Shown here piece after piece: positions 1-8,237 of a stretch of 11,046 nucleotides of DNA (the stretch's first letter is position 1; every line of letters starts with the position of its first letter). A program made the translations under genes and the position numbers. The DNA is from an uncultured Bryobacterales bacterium. Lineage in GTDB: Bacteria; Acidobacteriota; Terriglobia; Bryobacterales; UBA6623. The notes below the pieces were generated by a model. It did no database searches and was not told the origin of the DNA. It worked only from the letters and a program-made list of their open reading frames with translations. The stretch is taken from positions 1-11,046 of the forward strand of contig CAMPKL010000063.1 of assembly GCA_946887065.1 (NCBI GenBank), written 5' to 3'.

Positions 1-903
1 ACCTTCGAGTACCCGTTCCCGTTGCCGCAGGGCGGCGGCGGCGTGAGTGCGGTGGCCATGGATTCGAAAGAGAATCTGTGGGTCTTCCAACGCAACGCGC
101 CCGGCGATCCGCAGCTCTTCAAGTTCACCAAGGACGGCAAGTTGCTGTTCACCGTCGGCGACGACGTAATCATGCACCAGGAGAAGGCGCACGGCATGAA
201 GGTTGATGCCGAAGACAACGTCTGGATTTGCGATGCGACCGCCTCCACGATCAAGAAGCTCAGCCCCGACGGCAAGCTGCTGTTGACCATCGGCAAACAC
301 GGTGAGCGGGGCGATTGGGTCGAATCCACAGGGCAACGATTGCTGTGGCAACCGCTCGATCTAGCCTTCGCGCCCAACGGCGATATCTACATCGCCGAGG
401 GCCACGGCAACGAGAGCCCCAACGATACGGGGCGCTCGCCGACCAACAACATCGGCGCCGCGCGCGTCATTCATCTGGACAAAACCGGCAAGTACATCAA
501 CCAGTGGTACGGCAATAGCTACGGCCAAGGGAAGTTCAACATGGTCCACGGCATCGCTGTCGACCCGCGCAACGGCGACGTTTGGCTCGGCGATCGTGAG
601 GACTACCGCCTAGTCATCTATGACCGCCACGGCCAATTCAAGAGGACGCTGCAGATGATCAACATCACCTGCGCCATCTACTTCGACCCCAACGGCCAAC
701 TCTGGGTGGCGTCGGGCCAAGACGGCCAGATTCTCAAAGTCGACCGCGACGGCAATGTGCTGGGCGCCATCGGCAACGGCTCGGGCCTAGGGCGCGGCCA
801 GTTCATCGAGACCACCTACATGGCCATGGATTTAGAGGGGAATCTGTACTCGGGCGATACCAGCGTCGGGCGCGTGACCAAGCTGGTCGCGCCGAAGAGG
901 TAA
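1..903 (+). CDS. NHL-repeat six-bladed beta-propeller protein (5' part missing)
   Basis: The reading frame is open from the first base of the window, so the N-terminus lies upstream; it ends at TAA 901-903. About 300 residues are visible. They consist of repeated blades with the NHL pattern of a hydrophobic strand, then a D/N-x-x-G-N turn, then a W/I/Y strand. Examples are DSKENLWVF, DAEDNVWICD, APNGDIYIAEG, DPRNGDVWLGD, DPNGQLWVASG and DLEGNLYSGD, spaced about 45-60 residues apart, which gives about six blades. Such propellers are usually secreted and act as binding or scaffold domains. In some families they are lyases, such as peptidyl-hydroxyglycine amidating lyase, but I see no residue set that proves an activity here. 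The signal peptide, if any, would be outside the window. The gene is followed by 72 bp before ackA, so it probably does not share a function with that operon. The fold is confident; the function is not known. Confidence 0.85.
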   Translation, partial: TFEYPFPLPQGGGGVSAVAMDSKENLWVFQRNAPGDPQLFKFTKDGKLLFTVGDDVIMHQEKAHGMKVDAEDNVWICDATASTIKKLSPDGKLLLTIGKHGERGDWVESTGQRLLWQPLDLAFAPNGDIYIAEGHGNESPNDTGRSPTNNIGAARVIHLDKTGKYINQWYGNSYGQGKFNMVHGIAVDPRNGDVWLGDREDYRLVIYDRHGQFKRTLQMINITCAIYFDPNGQLWVASGQDGQILKVDRDGNVLGAIGNGSGLGRGQFIETTYMAMDLEGNLYSGDTSVGRVTKLVAPKR

Positions 904-975
904 AGGCCGGGCTGGCCGCCGAGGTCCAAAAGGCTGCTGCGCGGTTAAGATCAAGGCTCCGATCGAATTGCCGCA

Positions 976-2175
976 ATGACGACCGAAAATCGCGCCGGCC
1001 ATCGCCTACTGACGATCAATGGCGGCTCGTCCAGCATCAAGTTCGCTCTATTCGAGTCAGGCGGCCGGTTTGAACGGACGCTTACCGGGGACATTCAACG
1101 CATTGGAAACCCGGAAGCCGTCTTTCGATTGCGCGGTCCCGACCAAGAAAACATGACAAGGCCGGTCGCTGCGGCCGATTATGCCGCTGCGGCAGCCCTG
1201 CTCGTGGACTGGATCCAAGAACCCTTTGGGACACGCGGGCCGACCGCCGTGGGGCACCGCCTCGTACACGGGGGTCCGAAGTATCACGAAGCCCAAACCA
1301 TCACTCCGGAAATGGTGGAAGAACTGGAGCGGCTGAGTCCGTTCGATCCGATGCACCTGCCGGGCGAGATCTTGCTGATTCGGGCGCTGCAGGTGCGTTT
1401 TCCGGGCTTGCCGCAGGTGGCCTGCTTTGACACGGCCTTTCACCACGACATGCCGCGCGTCGCCCAGCTGCTGCCAATTCCGCGCCGCTATGAGGCCGCG
1501 GGCATTCGACGCTACGGATTCCATGGGTTGTCTTACGCCTATCTCATGGGCGAACTGACCCAATCGGCGGGAGCGAATGCTGCTCAAGGCTCGGTTATCC
1601 TGGCGCATCTCGGTAATGGCGCGAGCCTTGCGGCGGTGCGCGAGGGCCGGCCCGTGGACACGAGCATGGGCTTTACTCCGGCCGCCGGAATTCCAATGAG
1701 CACTCGCTCAGGCGATCTGGACCCCGGATTGCTTTGGTATCTGACGCGGACCGAGGGCCTGGACGCGGAACGCCTTAACGAAATGGTCAATTTCCAGTCC
1801 GGGCTGCTGGGCGTCTCGGAAACCAGCTCCGACATGCGGGACCTGCTCGATGCAGAGAATCAGGACGTCAGAGCGGCAGAAGCGGTCGCTCTATTCTGCT
1901 ACCAGGTCAAGAAAATGATCGGGGCCTACGCAGCGGCAATGGGCGGATTGGACACGCTGGTGTTCTCGGGCGGCATAGGAGAGAATGCGCCAGCGATTCG
2001 TCAACGCATCTGCGCCGGGCTGGATTTCCTCGGAATCGAGCTCGATGGGCGGCGAAACGGGGCGAACGACCGAGTGATCTCCTCGGAGGCAAGCCGGGTG
2101 ATGGTTCGGGTGATCCCGACGGATGAAGAACGCGTCATTGCCGAGACGACGCGCCGCATTCTCGGCATGGATTAA
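976..2175 (+). CDS. ackA: Acetate kinase (acetate/propionate kinase family)
   Basis: Interconverts acetyl-phosphate + ADP and acetate + ATP in the cytoplasm. The 399-residue length matches the family (about 400). Visible motifs in order are the N-terminal ASKHA phosphate loop [10 protein letters not shown] (14-23, Asn15), HRLVHGG (94-100, Arg95), [11 protein letters not shown] (150-160, catalytic Asp152), YGFHGLSY (180-187, His183), [11 protein letters not shown] (211-221), [12 protein letters not shown] (240-251, catalytic Arg244), [10 protein letters not shown] for nucleotide binding, and PTDEER near the C-terminus. The usual LAPLHNP-type segment is replaced by [12 protein letters not shown] (120-131), so this is a divergent subtype. 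ATG at 976 places the NGGSSS motif at the usual distance from the N-terminus, but the Shine-Dalgarno sequence before it is weak. The phosphoketolase gene starts 17 bp downstream. This points to a role in drawing ATP from the acetyl-phosphate that enzyme makes rather than in a phosphotransacetylase pathway; no pta gene is in view. Confidence 0.94.
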   Translation: MTTENRAGHRLLTINGGSSSIKFALFESGGRFERTLTGDIQRIGNPEAVFRLRGPDQENMTRPVAAADYAAAAALLVDWIQEPFGTRGPTAVGHRLVHGGPKYHEAQTITPEMVEELERLSPFDPMHLPGEILLIRALQVRFPGLPQVACFDTAFHHDMPRVAQLLPIPRRYEAAGIRRYGFHGLSYAYLMGELTQSAGANAAQGSVILAHLGNGASLAAVREGRPVDTSMGFTPAAGIPMSTRSGDLDPGLLWYLTRTEGLDAERLNEMVNFQSGLLGVSETSSDMRDLLDAENQDVRAAEAVALFCYQVKKMIGAYAAAMGGLDTLVFSGGIGENAPAIRQRICAGLDFLGIELDGRRNGANDRVISSEASRVMVRVIPTDEERVIAETTRRILGMD

Positions 2176-2192
2176 AGCAGCAGGGATCGACG

Positions 2193-4580
2193 ATGAGTAG
2201 CTCCACCCTCTCTCCAACTTTGTTGCGGGATATCGACGCTTATTGGCGCGCCGCAAATTATCTGTCCGTCGGCCAAATGTATCTTCGCGACAATCCGCTG
2301 TTAAAACGGCCGCTGGACATCGCGGACGTGAAGCGCATGCTCTTGGGGCATTGGGGTACGACTCCGGGCCAGAACTTCATCTACGCCCACTTGAACCGGG
2401 TCATTAACAAATACGACCTGGACATGATTTTCATTTCCGGCCCGGGGCACGGCGGCCCGTCGGTTGTCGCCAATACTTACTTGGAGGGGACTTACAGCGA
2501 GATCTATCCCCACATCAGTCAGGACGAGGACGGGCTTCGGAAACTCTTCACTCAGTTCTCATTTCCTGGGGGAATACCGAGCCACGCATCGCCTGAGTGC
2601 CCCGGATCGATCCACGAGGGCGGGGAGTTGGGCTATTCGCTGAGCCATTCGTTTGGCGCGGCCTTCGACAATCCGGATCTCATCGTGGCCTGCGTCGTGG
2701 GCGACGGGGAGGCGGAGACGGGACCCTTGGCCACGGCCTGGCATTCGAACAAGTTCCTGCACGCCGCGACCGACGGGGCCGTGTTGCCGATTCTCCATCT
2801 CAATGGATACAAGATCGCCAATCCAACCGTCTTGGCTCGCATCACGCACGAGGAACTGGAGCAACTGTTCCGGGGCTATGGATGGACGCCCTACTTTGTT
2901 GAAGGCCACGAGCCCGAATTGATGCACCAAGCGATGGCGGCAACGCTCGACATCGTCGTGGAGCAGATTCGGAGCATTCGTCATGCGGCGCGCGCAGGCG
3001 GCAACGGAACGCGCCCTCGGTGGCCGATGATCGTTCTGACCTCGCCCAAGGGTTGGACTGGACCGAAAGAAGTCGACGGCGTCCAGGTCGAAGGCACGTT
3101 CCATTCCCACCAAGTGCCGCTGAGCGACCCCGCCGCGCATCCCGAGCATCTCAAGCTGTTGGAAGAATGGCTGCGGAGCTACCGGCCAGAGGAACTTTTT
3201 GACCCCTCAGGCCGGTTGAAATCGGCGCTGGCCGAACTCGCGCCGAGGGGCGAGCGGCGCATGGGAGCGAACCCTCACGCCAACGGAGGCGCACTGCTGC
3301 GGGATTTGCGTATGCCCGACTTTCGAGCTTACGCGGCGGACGTCCCCGAGCCGGGCGCAAAAGGCATCGGCGACACCCGTGTGCTGGGGCCGTTCTTGCG
3401 AGATGTGGCGAAGCTGAACAGCGAGCAGCGAAACTTTCGCGTCTTCGGTCCGGATGAGACCATCTCCAATGGGTTGGCGGCTCTGTTCGAAACCACGAAT
3501 CGCCAGTGGGACGCCGACACCCAGCCGAACGATGAATTCTTGGCCCCCACGGGCCGAGTGGTGGAGATGCTCAGCGAGCACCAGTGCGAAGGGTGGCTCG
3601 AAGGATATCTGCTGACGGGCCGTCACGGACTCTTCAACTGCTACGAAGCGTTCATCCACATCATCGATTCGATGTTCAACCAGCACGCGAAATGGTTAAA
3701 GGTTACGGCGCATCTGCCGTGGCGGAGGAAAATCGCGTCATTGAACTACCTGTTGGCGTCGCATGTTTGGCGGCAGGATCACAACGGCTTCACCCATCAG
3801 GACCCAGGCTTCATCGACAACGTGGTGAACAAGAAAGCGGAGATTGTGCGCGTGTACCTTCCGCCCGATGCGAACTGCTTGTTGTCGGTGATGGACCACT
3901 GCCTGCGCAGCCGCCACTACGTGAATGTGGTGATAGCGGGCAAGCACCCGGCGCCGCAGTGGCTCACGATGGACGCCGCCGTCAAGCACTGCGCGAAAGG
4001 AATCGGCATCTGGCAGTGGGCCAGCAACGATCAGCATGCTCAGCCGGACGTGGTGATGGCCTGCTGCGGCGACGTCCCGACGCTGGAAACCTTGGCGGCC
4101 GTATCGATTTTGCGCGAGCATTCGCCGGACTTGAAGATTCGCGTCGTCAACATCGTCGACCTGATGAAGCTGCAGCCGCAAAGCGAGCACCCGCACGGGC
4201 TGAGCGATCGGGATTTCGACGATCTCTTCACCAAAGACAAGCCGGTCATTTTCGCTTTCCACGCCTATCCTTGGTTGATCCACCGGCTGACGTACCGCCG
4301 CACGAACCACGGCAACATACACGTCCGCGGCTACAAGGAAGAAGGCACGATAACGACACCGTTCGATATGACGGTGCTGAACGATTTAGACCGCTTTCAT
4401 CTGGTCATGGACGTGATCGACCGCGTTCCTCAAACCAGCGACGAGGGCGTCTATCTAAAGCAGCAACTCCAGGACAAACTCATCGAGCACCGCCTGTATA
4501 TCAACAAGCACGGCGAAGACATGCCCGAGATCCGCAATTGGAAGTGGGGCAATCCGCCCCTGGCTAGACCAGGACCGTGA
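2193..4580 (+). CDS. xfp: Xylulose-5-phosphate/fructose-6-phosphate phosphoketolase
   Basis: Thiamine-diphosphate enzyme that cleaves xylulose-5-P (and often fructose-6-P) with inorganic phosphate to acetyl-phosphate plus glyceraldehyde-3-P (or erythrose-4-P). At 795 residues it is the normal family length. The N-terminal domain carries [30 protein letters not shown] residues (83-106, His86), the family signature [21 protein letters not shown] (around 128-148, His131), and the ThDP/Mg motif [19 protein letters not shown] (170-188) followed by [11 protein letters not shown] (202-212). The middle domain has [16 protein letters not shown] and [18 protein letters not shown], which contain the ThDP-activating glutamate region. 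[15 protein letters not shown] is the substrate-binding segment. The start ATG has an AGGGA site at 2182-2186 with a 6-nt spacer, and lies 17 bp after the ackA stop, so the two are clearly cotranscribed. The last 17 bp overlap the 3' end of the convergent mqnE gene. Identity is secure; preference between xylulose-5-P and fructose-6-P cannot be read from sequence. Confidence 0.97.
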   Translation: MSSSTLSPTLLRDIDAYWRAANYLSVGQMYLRDNPLLKRPLDIADVKRMLLGHWGTTPGQNFIYAHLNRVINKYDLDMIFISGPGHGGPSVVANTYLEGTYSEIYPHISQDEDGLRKLFTQFSFPGGIPSHASPECPGSIHEGGELGYSLSHSFGAAFDNPDLIVACVVGDGEAETGPLATAWHSNKFLHAATDGAVLPILHLNGYKIANPTVLARITHEELEQLFRGYGWTPYFVEGHEPELMHQAMAATLDIVVEQIRSIRHAARAGGNGTRPRWPMIVLTSPKGWTGPKEVDGVQVEGTFHSHQVPLSDPAAHPEHLKLLEEWLRSYRPEELFDPSGRLKSALAELAPRGERRMGANPHANGGALLRDLRMPDFRAYAADVPEPGAKGIGDTRVLGPFLRDVAKLNSEQRNFRVFGPDETISNGLAALFETTNRQWDADTQPNDEFLAPTGRVVEMLSEHQCEGWLEGYLLTGRHGLFNCYEAFIHIIDSMFNQHAKWLKVTAHLPWRRKIASLNYLLASHVWRQDHNGFTHQDPGFIDNVVNKKAEIVRVYLPPDANCLLSVMDHCLRSRHYVNVVIAGKHPAPQWLTMDAAVKHCAKGIGIWQWASNDQHAQPDVVMACCGDVPTLETLAAVSILREHSPDLKIRVVNIVDLMKLQPQSEHPHGLSDRDFDDLFTKDKPVIFAFHAYPWLIHRLTYRRTNHGNIHVRGYKEEGTITTPFDMTVLNDLDRFHLVMDVIDRVPQTSDEGVYLKQQLQDKLIEHRLYINKHGEDMPEIRNWKWGNPPLARPGP

Positions 4581-5682
4581 AGCTCGTCTCGTCGCGCACG
4601 ACCGGGCGGTAGAGCGTGTCGCGTTCGACCGGCGTGCGGCCGGCTTCGCGAATCAACCGCAGCAAGCTGGCGCGGTGCAGGGTTTGCTCCACGGTGGCGC
4701 CGGCATCATGGTAAATCTTCTCTTCGACTACGGTGCCGTCGAGGTCGTCTGCGCCGAAGCGTTGCGCGACCTGCGCGATCTTAGGCGTCATCATCACCCA
4801 ATACGACTTGATGTGCGGAAAGTTGTCGAGCATCAGCCGCGAAATGGCGATGTTTTTCAGATCGTCAAAGCCGGTGGTCGTCCGCAGATGATTCATCGGC
4901 GTATTCTCGGGGTGAAACGCCAGCGGGATAAACGTCTGGAAGCCGCCCGTCTCGTCCTGCAACGCGCGTAGGCGCACCAGGTGGTCGACGCGGTCTTCTT
5001 CCGTCTCAACGTGTCCGTAGAGCATCGTCGCGTTCGACTTGAGGCCGAGCTTATGAGCGATGCGCGCGGTGTCGAGCCATTCGTTGCCGTCGATCTTGTG
5101 GTCGCAGATGATGCGGCGCACTCGTTCCGAGAAGATCTCGGCGCCGCCGCCGGGCAGCGAATCGACGCCGGACTCTTTCATGCGGCGCAGGCAATCTTCA
5201 ATGGAGAGCTTGCCGCGCCGGGCGAGGTAGCCAACCTCGACCATGGTCAGCGCCTTGATGTGGACCTTGGGGAAACGCTCCTTGAGTCCGGCGATCATTT
5301 GGCAGTACCACTCGAAATCGAGTTCGGGGTGCAGACCGCCGACGATGTGAAACTCCGAGACGGCTTCGGTGTAGCCCTGGCCGGCGCGCTCCCAGACCTC
5401 TTCGAGAGACATCTGATAGGAGGCGGGGTGGCGCTTTTGGCGTCCGAAGGCGCAGAGCTTGCAGGCGGCGACGCAGACGTTGGTCGGGTTGATGTGCCGA
5501 TTGACGTTGAAGTAGGTCGTATCGCCGTGCAGCCGCTCGCGAACGACGTTGGCGAGATAGCCCAGGCCGAGTAAGTCGTGGGAGCGATAGAGCGTCAAGC
5601 CGTCGTCGAAACTGAGGCGCTCCTGGGCGGCACCCAGATCTGCGATCGCGCTGAGCGAAGGCTCGTCTAAAAGCGGCGTCAT
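4564..5682 (-). CDS. mqnE: Aminofutalosine synthase (radical SAM, menaquinone biosynthesis)
   Basis: Radical SAM enzyme of the futalosine pathway. It joins the adenosyl radical from SAM to 3-[(1-carboxyvinyl)oxy]benzoate to form 6-amino-6-deoxyfutalosine on the way to menaquinone. The 372-residue protein shows the CX3CX2C cluster motif [10 protein letters not shown] (Cys70, Cys74, Cys77) preceded by NRHINPTNV, then HIVGGLHPE (112-120), [10 protein letters not shown] (175-184), [30 protein letters not shown] and [21 protein letters not shown] and [10 protein letters not shown] with [12 protein letters not shown] are typical of MqnE and separate it from the related dehypoxanthine futalosine cyclase MqnC. 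The ATG at 5682 has only a weak GGGAA upstream. It follows the ACP-like gene after 55 bp and could be read through from it, although the two have no evident functional link. No other mqn gene is in the window, so the pathway genes are dispersed. The 3' end overlaps xfp on the other strand. Confidence 0.93.
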   Translation of the reverse strand: MTPLLDEPSLSAIADLGAAQERLSFDDGLTLYRSHDLLGLGYLANVVRERLHGDTTYFNVNRHINPTNVCVAACKLCAFGRQKRHPASYQMSLEEVWERAGQGYTEAVSEFHIVGGLHPELDFEWYCQMIAGLKERFPKVHIKALTMVEVGYLARRGKLSIEDCLRRMKESGVDSLPGGGAEIFSERVRRIICDHKIDGNEWLDTARIAHKLGLKSNATMLYGHVETEEDRVDHLVRLRALQDETGGFQTFIPLAFHPENTPMNHLRTTTGFDDLKNIAISRLMLDNFPHIKSYWVMMTPKIAQVAQRFGADDLDGTVVEEKIYHDAGATVEQTLHRASLLRLIREAGRTPVERDTLYRPVVRDETSFTVLV

Positions 5683-5737
5683 CGCAGGTTTCCCGGCAGC
5701 AACAGGATATCACGGGCGATTGGCGGGGCCAGGCGCG

Positions 5738-6001
5738 TCAGCGCAGCTTCAAGTCTTTCGACAGATGGGCGTCGTAACCGAGGATGGACCGGCGGATGCT
5801 TGTATTTTCTTGGATGACGTCCAGCAGCTGTTCCCACAGATCCGTGCCGTCGGGCGACTTAGCAGCCGGTTTGCCCACTGCGCCGCAGATGATTTCGTAG
5901 ATCTCGCCGATGGTCGAGGCCCGCGCCCATTCTTCGTCCGGGACATCGATATCGAAGCTCTCCTCGACGTCCATGAGCATGTTGATGATGTCCGGTCCCA
6001 T
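5738..6001 (-). CDS. Small ACP-like protein lacking the phosphopantetheine serine
   Basis: An 87-residue protein whose first 40 residues resemble helices II-IV of acyl carrier proteins. DVEESFDIDVPDEEWARAST (11-30) followed by IGEIYEII matches the ACP pattern of an LEEEF-type helix, an I/V-P-D-E-E turn and a T-V/I-G helix. The protein starts too late to contain helix I. The position that aligns with the DSL serine falls at Gly2 in MGPDI, so 4'-phosphopantetheine attachment is not expected. The remainder (about 51-87) contains DLWEQLLDVIQ and ends DAHLSKDLKLR, a short helical extension of unknown role. The start is supported by a GGGAG site 7 nt upstream. The same frame runs back only 13 codons to the TAG stop of the preceding gene, so there is no room for a full ACP N-terminus. 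It lies 39 bp after the TPR/barrel gene. The role is unknown; it may be a structural or binding relative of ACP rather than a carrier. Confidence 0.72.
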   Translation of the reverse strand: MGPDIINMLMDVEESFDIDVPDEEWARASTIGEIYEIICGAVGKPAAKSPDGTDLWEQLLDVIQENTSIRRSILGYDAHLSKDLKLR

Positions 6002-6008
6002 GGCGATT

Positions 6009-6013
6009 CTCCC
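6009..6013 (-). promoter_or_regulatory. Ribosome binding site GGGAG of the ACP-like gene
   Basis: GGGAG is read on the minus strand with a 7-nt spacer to the ATG at 6001. It fixes the short start of the ACP-like protein. This matters because the chosen start leaves out the region where an ordinary carrier protein has its first helix. Confidence 0.6.
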
Positions 6014-6040
6014 GGGAACACAAGGATTAATCAGAAGATA

Positions 6041-7681
6041 CTAACGCAGCAGGTCGCGATCAGGGTAGGGGCTGCCGAAAAAGATGTCCCGTCCCGTGCG
6101 CAGATCGCGCCCGTACAGCAGCCGTATGCCGAAGGCCCCCAAGACGCGCAGTTCCAACTGGACGCCGGCGGCGAATTGCGTGCGCGGGTCGCCAAACTGG
6201 CCCAGGCTGTCGCGGACGGCGCCGGCGTCGAAGAATGGCCCCGCATGGATCTCAGCCAGCGAAAAGCGCGCAACGCGGTGAGTGAGATCCGTTGAAGACA
6301 ACCAGTAGCGGTCGCCGACGGGCGCCGACCCTTTGCGGCCGTCCTGGTCGTTGCGGATGCCGCGAAAAACGAGCTCGTTGTCGCGTTCCACGCCCAGGAT
6401 GTACAGCTCATCGAAAGGCGCTGTGCCGGGAAGGACGCCGGCTGACAGCCGCGTATGGAAATTCCAGTTCTTGCCGGATGACAAGCGCAGTTGGACGGCC
6501 GTTTCGGCCCGTCCATAGTGGGCTCCTCCATCCCCGCCGAAGCTGCCGAGCCCGACGCGGGTTTCGGTCGTTATGGACATGCGCCGCGCAGGCAGGTACA
6601 GCGGCGTCCAGTTGAAAGTCACGTGCGTGCGCGCGCCCGCGGCGTCCGGCATGCGCACGTTGTCCGTCCCTGCGCCGCGGAACGAGCGGACGACGGCGGC
6701 GGCTTCCGCGCCCCACCGGAACGAGCCATTGACGACCGAGTCGAATCCCGCCCCGGCTTCGATCTTTTGCAGCCGAAAGTTCGGGAAGTCCGCGATGCGC
6801 CGAGTCAGGTCCCACGTCTCTTCTCGCGCGTCGCCAAAAGCGTGCCAACGATAGCGCGCTTCCCCCGCCAGCGGGCGCGAGTAAACGAGGTGCGCCCGCC
6901 GGCGGTAGGGGTCCCAACGGGCGATGGCGTGCAGACTGGCTGCGTTTCCGCCGCCGTTATCGTGCTCCAAGAAGACCGTCCGGTAAGGCAGTCCGCGTGC
7001 TGACCGGGCCAACGAGAACCAAGGCGAGCTGAAAAGACCTCTGCGTTCCGAGCCGCGTAGGCGCAGTTTGTAGCCGTCGTCGGGAGTCGCGGGCACGAGA
7101 TCGAAGTCGTAACTCGAAAACGCGTCCAGCAAGTTCAGCCGGGCGCGGCTCGTTCGGAGTTCACTGAGTTGCAAGGTGGTGGCCGGCGCGACGGTCAGTG
7201 CCCGGTCGAGCAATACGGCGTTGGTGTGCAGGCCCGCAGGCATCTCGACCGACGAGAGGCGCGGCTGGTCAATACGATTCCACTGCGCGAGAGCGGCGTC
7301 GAGATTGGAATCGAGCAAGTAGAGCGAGCCGAGGAAGTTGCGGGCGTATTCGTCATCGGGCGCGAGATCGAGCGCGCGGCGAAGCAATGAACGGGCTCGG
7401 CTGTAGTCCTCAAGACGGTAGGCGACGCCGGCGAGTTCGGTGGGGAAGCGAGGGTCTCGTGGCGCGAGGGATTGACCTTGACGCAGCGTCTGTTCAGCTT
7501 CGTTCCAGCGTTCCAGACGGGCCAGCGACATGCCGCGCAGGAAGAGCGTGTCGGGGTCTTGCGAGTTGTTGTCGGTTGCCGCGACAACGGCGTCGTATTG
7601 GCCGTCAGCATAGAGCTGTGCGATGTCGATTTGGGCGCACAACGATGCGGCGAAGGCAGCAAAAAATAAGACAAAGCGCAC
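6041..7681 (-). CDS. Secreted TPR protein with C-terminal Omp85-like outer-membrane barrel
   Basis: The preferred start is GTG at 7681, giving 546 residues. It begins directly with a signal peptide (RFVLFFAAFAASLCAQ, cleavage near residue 17) and lies 5 bp after the stop of the C39-like gene. A longer ATG start at 7741 would add 20 residues that overlap that gene and bury the signal. Residues about 20-140 form TPR-type helices (LFLRGMSLARLERWNEAEQTL, then AGVAYRLEDYSRARSLLRRAL with LDLAP, then FLGSLYLLDSNLDAALAQW). Residues about 160-215 could be a POTRA-like module, which is only a pattern guess. The rest is rich in alternating strands. It ends with features like the Omp85/BamA barrel end: LGVERDNELVFRGIRN (429-444, an FRGI counterpart of the loop-6 VRGF/Y motif), GPFFDAGAV (481-489) and GVQLELRVLGAFGIRLLYG (506-524), then a strand ending FF. 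I infer an outer-membrane protein with periplasmic TPRs that assembles or exports an envelope component. Substrate unknown. Confidence 0.75.
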   Translation of the reverse strand: MRFVLFFAAFAASLCAQIDIAQLYADGQYDAVVAATDNNSQDPDTLFLRGMSLARLERWNEAEQTLRQGQSLAPRDPRFPTELAGVAYRLEDYSRARSLLRRALDLAPDDEYARNFLGSLYLLDSNLDAALAQWNRIDQPRLSSVEMPAGLHTNAVLLDRALTVAPATTLQLSELRTSRARLNLLDAFSSYDFDLVPATPDDGYKLRLRGSERRGLFSSPWFSLARSARGLPYRTVFLEHDNGGGNAASLHAIARWDPYRRRAHLVYSRPLAGEARYRWHAFGDAREETWDLTRRIADFPNFRLQKIEAGAGFDSVVNGSFRWGAEAAAVVRSFRGAGTDNVRMPDAAGARTHVTFNWTPLYLPARRMSITTETRVGLGSFGGDGGAHYGRAETAVQLRLSSGKNWNFHTRLSAGVLPGTAPFDELYILGVERDNELVFRGIRNDQDGRKGSAPVGDRYWLSSTDLTHRVARFSLAEIHAGPFFDAGAVRDSLGQFGDPRTQFAAGVQLELRVLGAFGIRLLYGRDLRTGRDIFFGSPYPDRDLLR

Positions 7682-7686
7682 GACGA

Positions 7687-8229
7687 TCAGTTGGCCGAAC
7701 GGGGAACGGCGAGCAGGGTCCAGTTGTCCGTTGCCGCCCATGATTCCAGGAATTCGGCCCGATCGTAGCGGGCTAGCTTCTTACGGGCAGGGTCGTTGAG
7801 CAGGACAGTATCCGTTTCCGGGTCGAGACCCACGGCCAGGGCGTAGTGGAACGTGCCGCCTCGGGGAGGGTCGACGCAGACGATCAGCGGGCGTCCGGCG
7901 GCGAGATGTTTCTCAAGATCACTATATTCGCCGCGAAAGACGAACGTCCGCAGGCCAGCGTCTTCGAGCAGAGCTTTCAGCGACTGGCCGGTCGTGCCCT
8001 TCTCTTCCTTGGAGTAGAGCTGCCGATGCAGAGCCGCTAGTTCCGCGTCACCACCCTTGATCGCGAAACCTTTGTCGGCCCAATAACGCAGGAGCATTGC
8101 GGCGTTGGCGGCGCCGCAAGCGCGGTCGGTCTGCTGCACGAAGGGAACGTCGATCCACAGCCCTGCTGAGCCCGCGGCGGAGAGAACCGCCGCGAGCAGC
8201 AGGCTTAGGGCGAGGAAAAGTCTGCGCAC
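7687..8229 (-). CDS. Exported C39-like cysteine peptidase-fold protein (PA2778 type)
   Basis: A 180-residue protein with a signal peptide (RRLFLALSLLLAAVLSAAGS, 2-21) followed by a papain-like C39 domain. The catalytic set is visible: Gln32/Gln33 and Cys38 in FVQQTDRACGAANAAMLLRYW, then His128 in GTFHYALAVGL, then Asp146 in VLLNDPARK. The dipeptide NDPA after the His strand is typical of C39-like double-glycine peptidases and PA2778-type proteins. It should therefore be an active thiol protease or transglutaminase-like enzyme in the periplasm; the target is unknown. The start is GTG at 8229, with AAGGG overlapping the stop of the upstream gene and a 5-nt spacer, which suggests translational coupling. 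Next to it lie PA2779-like genes, as for PA2778 in Pseudomonas (recalled knowledge). The TPR tail expected in PA2778 is missing; the next gene starts 5 bp downstream and begins with TPRs. Confidence 0.85.
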   Translation of the reverse strand: MRRLFLALSLLLAAVLSAAGSAGLWIDVPFVQQTDRACGAANAAMLLRYWADKGFAIKGGDAELAALHRQLYSKEEKGTTGQSLKALLEDAGLRTFVFRGEYSDLEKHLAAGRPLIVCVDPPRGGTFHYALAVGLDPETDTVLLNDPARKKLARYDRAEFLESWAATDNWTLLAVPRSAN

Positions 8230-8237
8230 GGCAGCCC

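Noticed and set aside
904..975. Terminator or promoter between the NHL gene and ackA
   Set aside because: Only a short GGCC/GGCC inverted pair without a T-run is visible, and I find no convincing -35/-10 pair.
3584..4567. A 327-codon open frame on the plus strand inside xfp
   Set aside because: It lies in another frame of a strongly conserved phosphoketolase. Its translation is rich in Arg/Ala with no motif, as expected from the GC-rich second frame.
4981..5574. A 197-codon open frame on the plus strand opposite mqnE
   Set aside because: It is antisense to the conserved radical SAM gene and has no recognisable domain. High GC at third positions explains the long open frame.
7682..7741. ATG start at 7741 for the TPR/barrel gene
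   Set aside because: It would overlap the C39-like gene and put 20 non-hydrophobic residues before the signal peptide.
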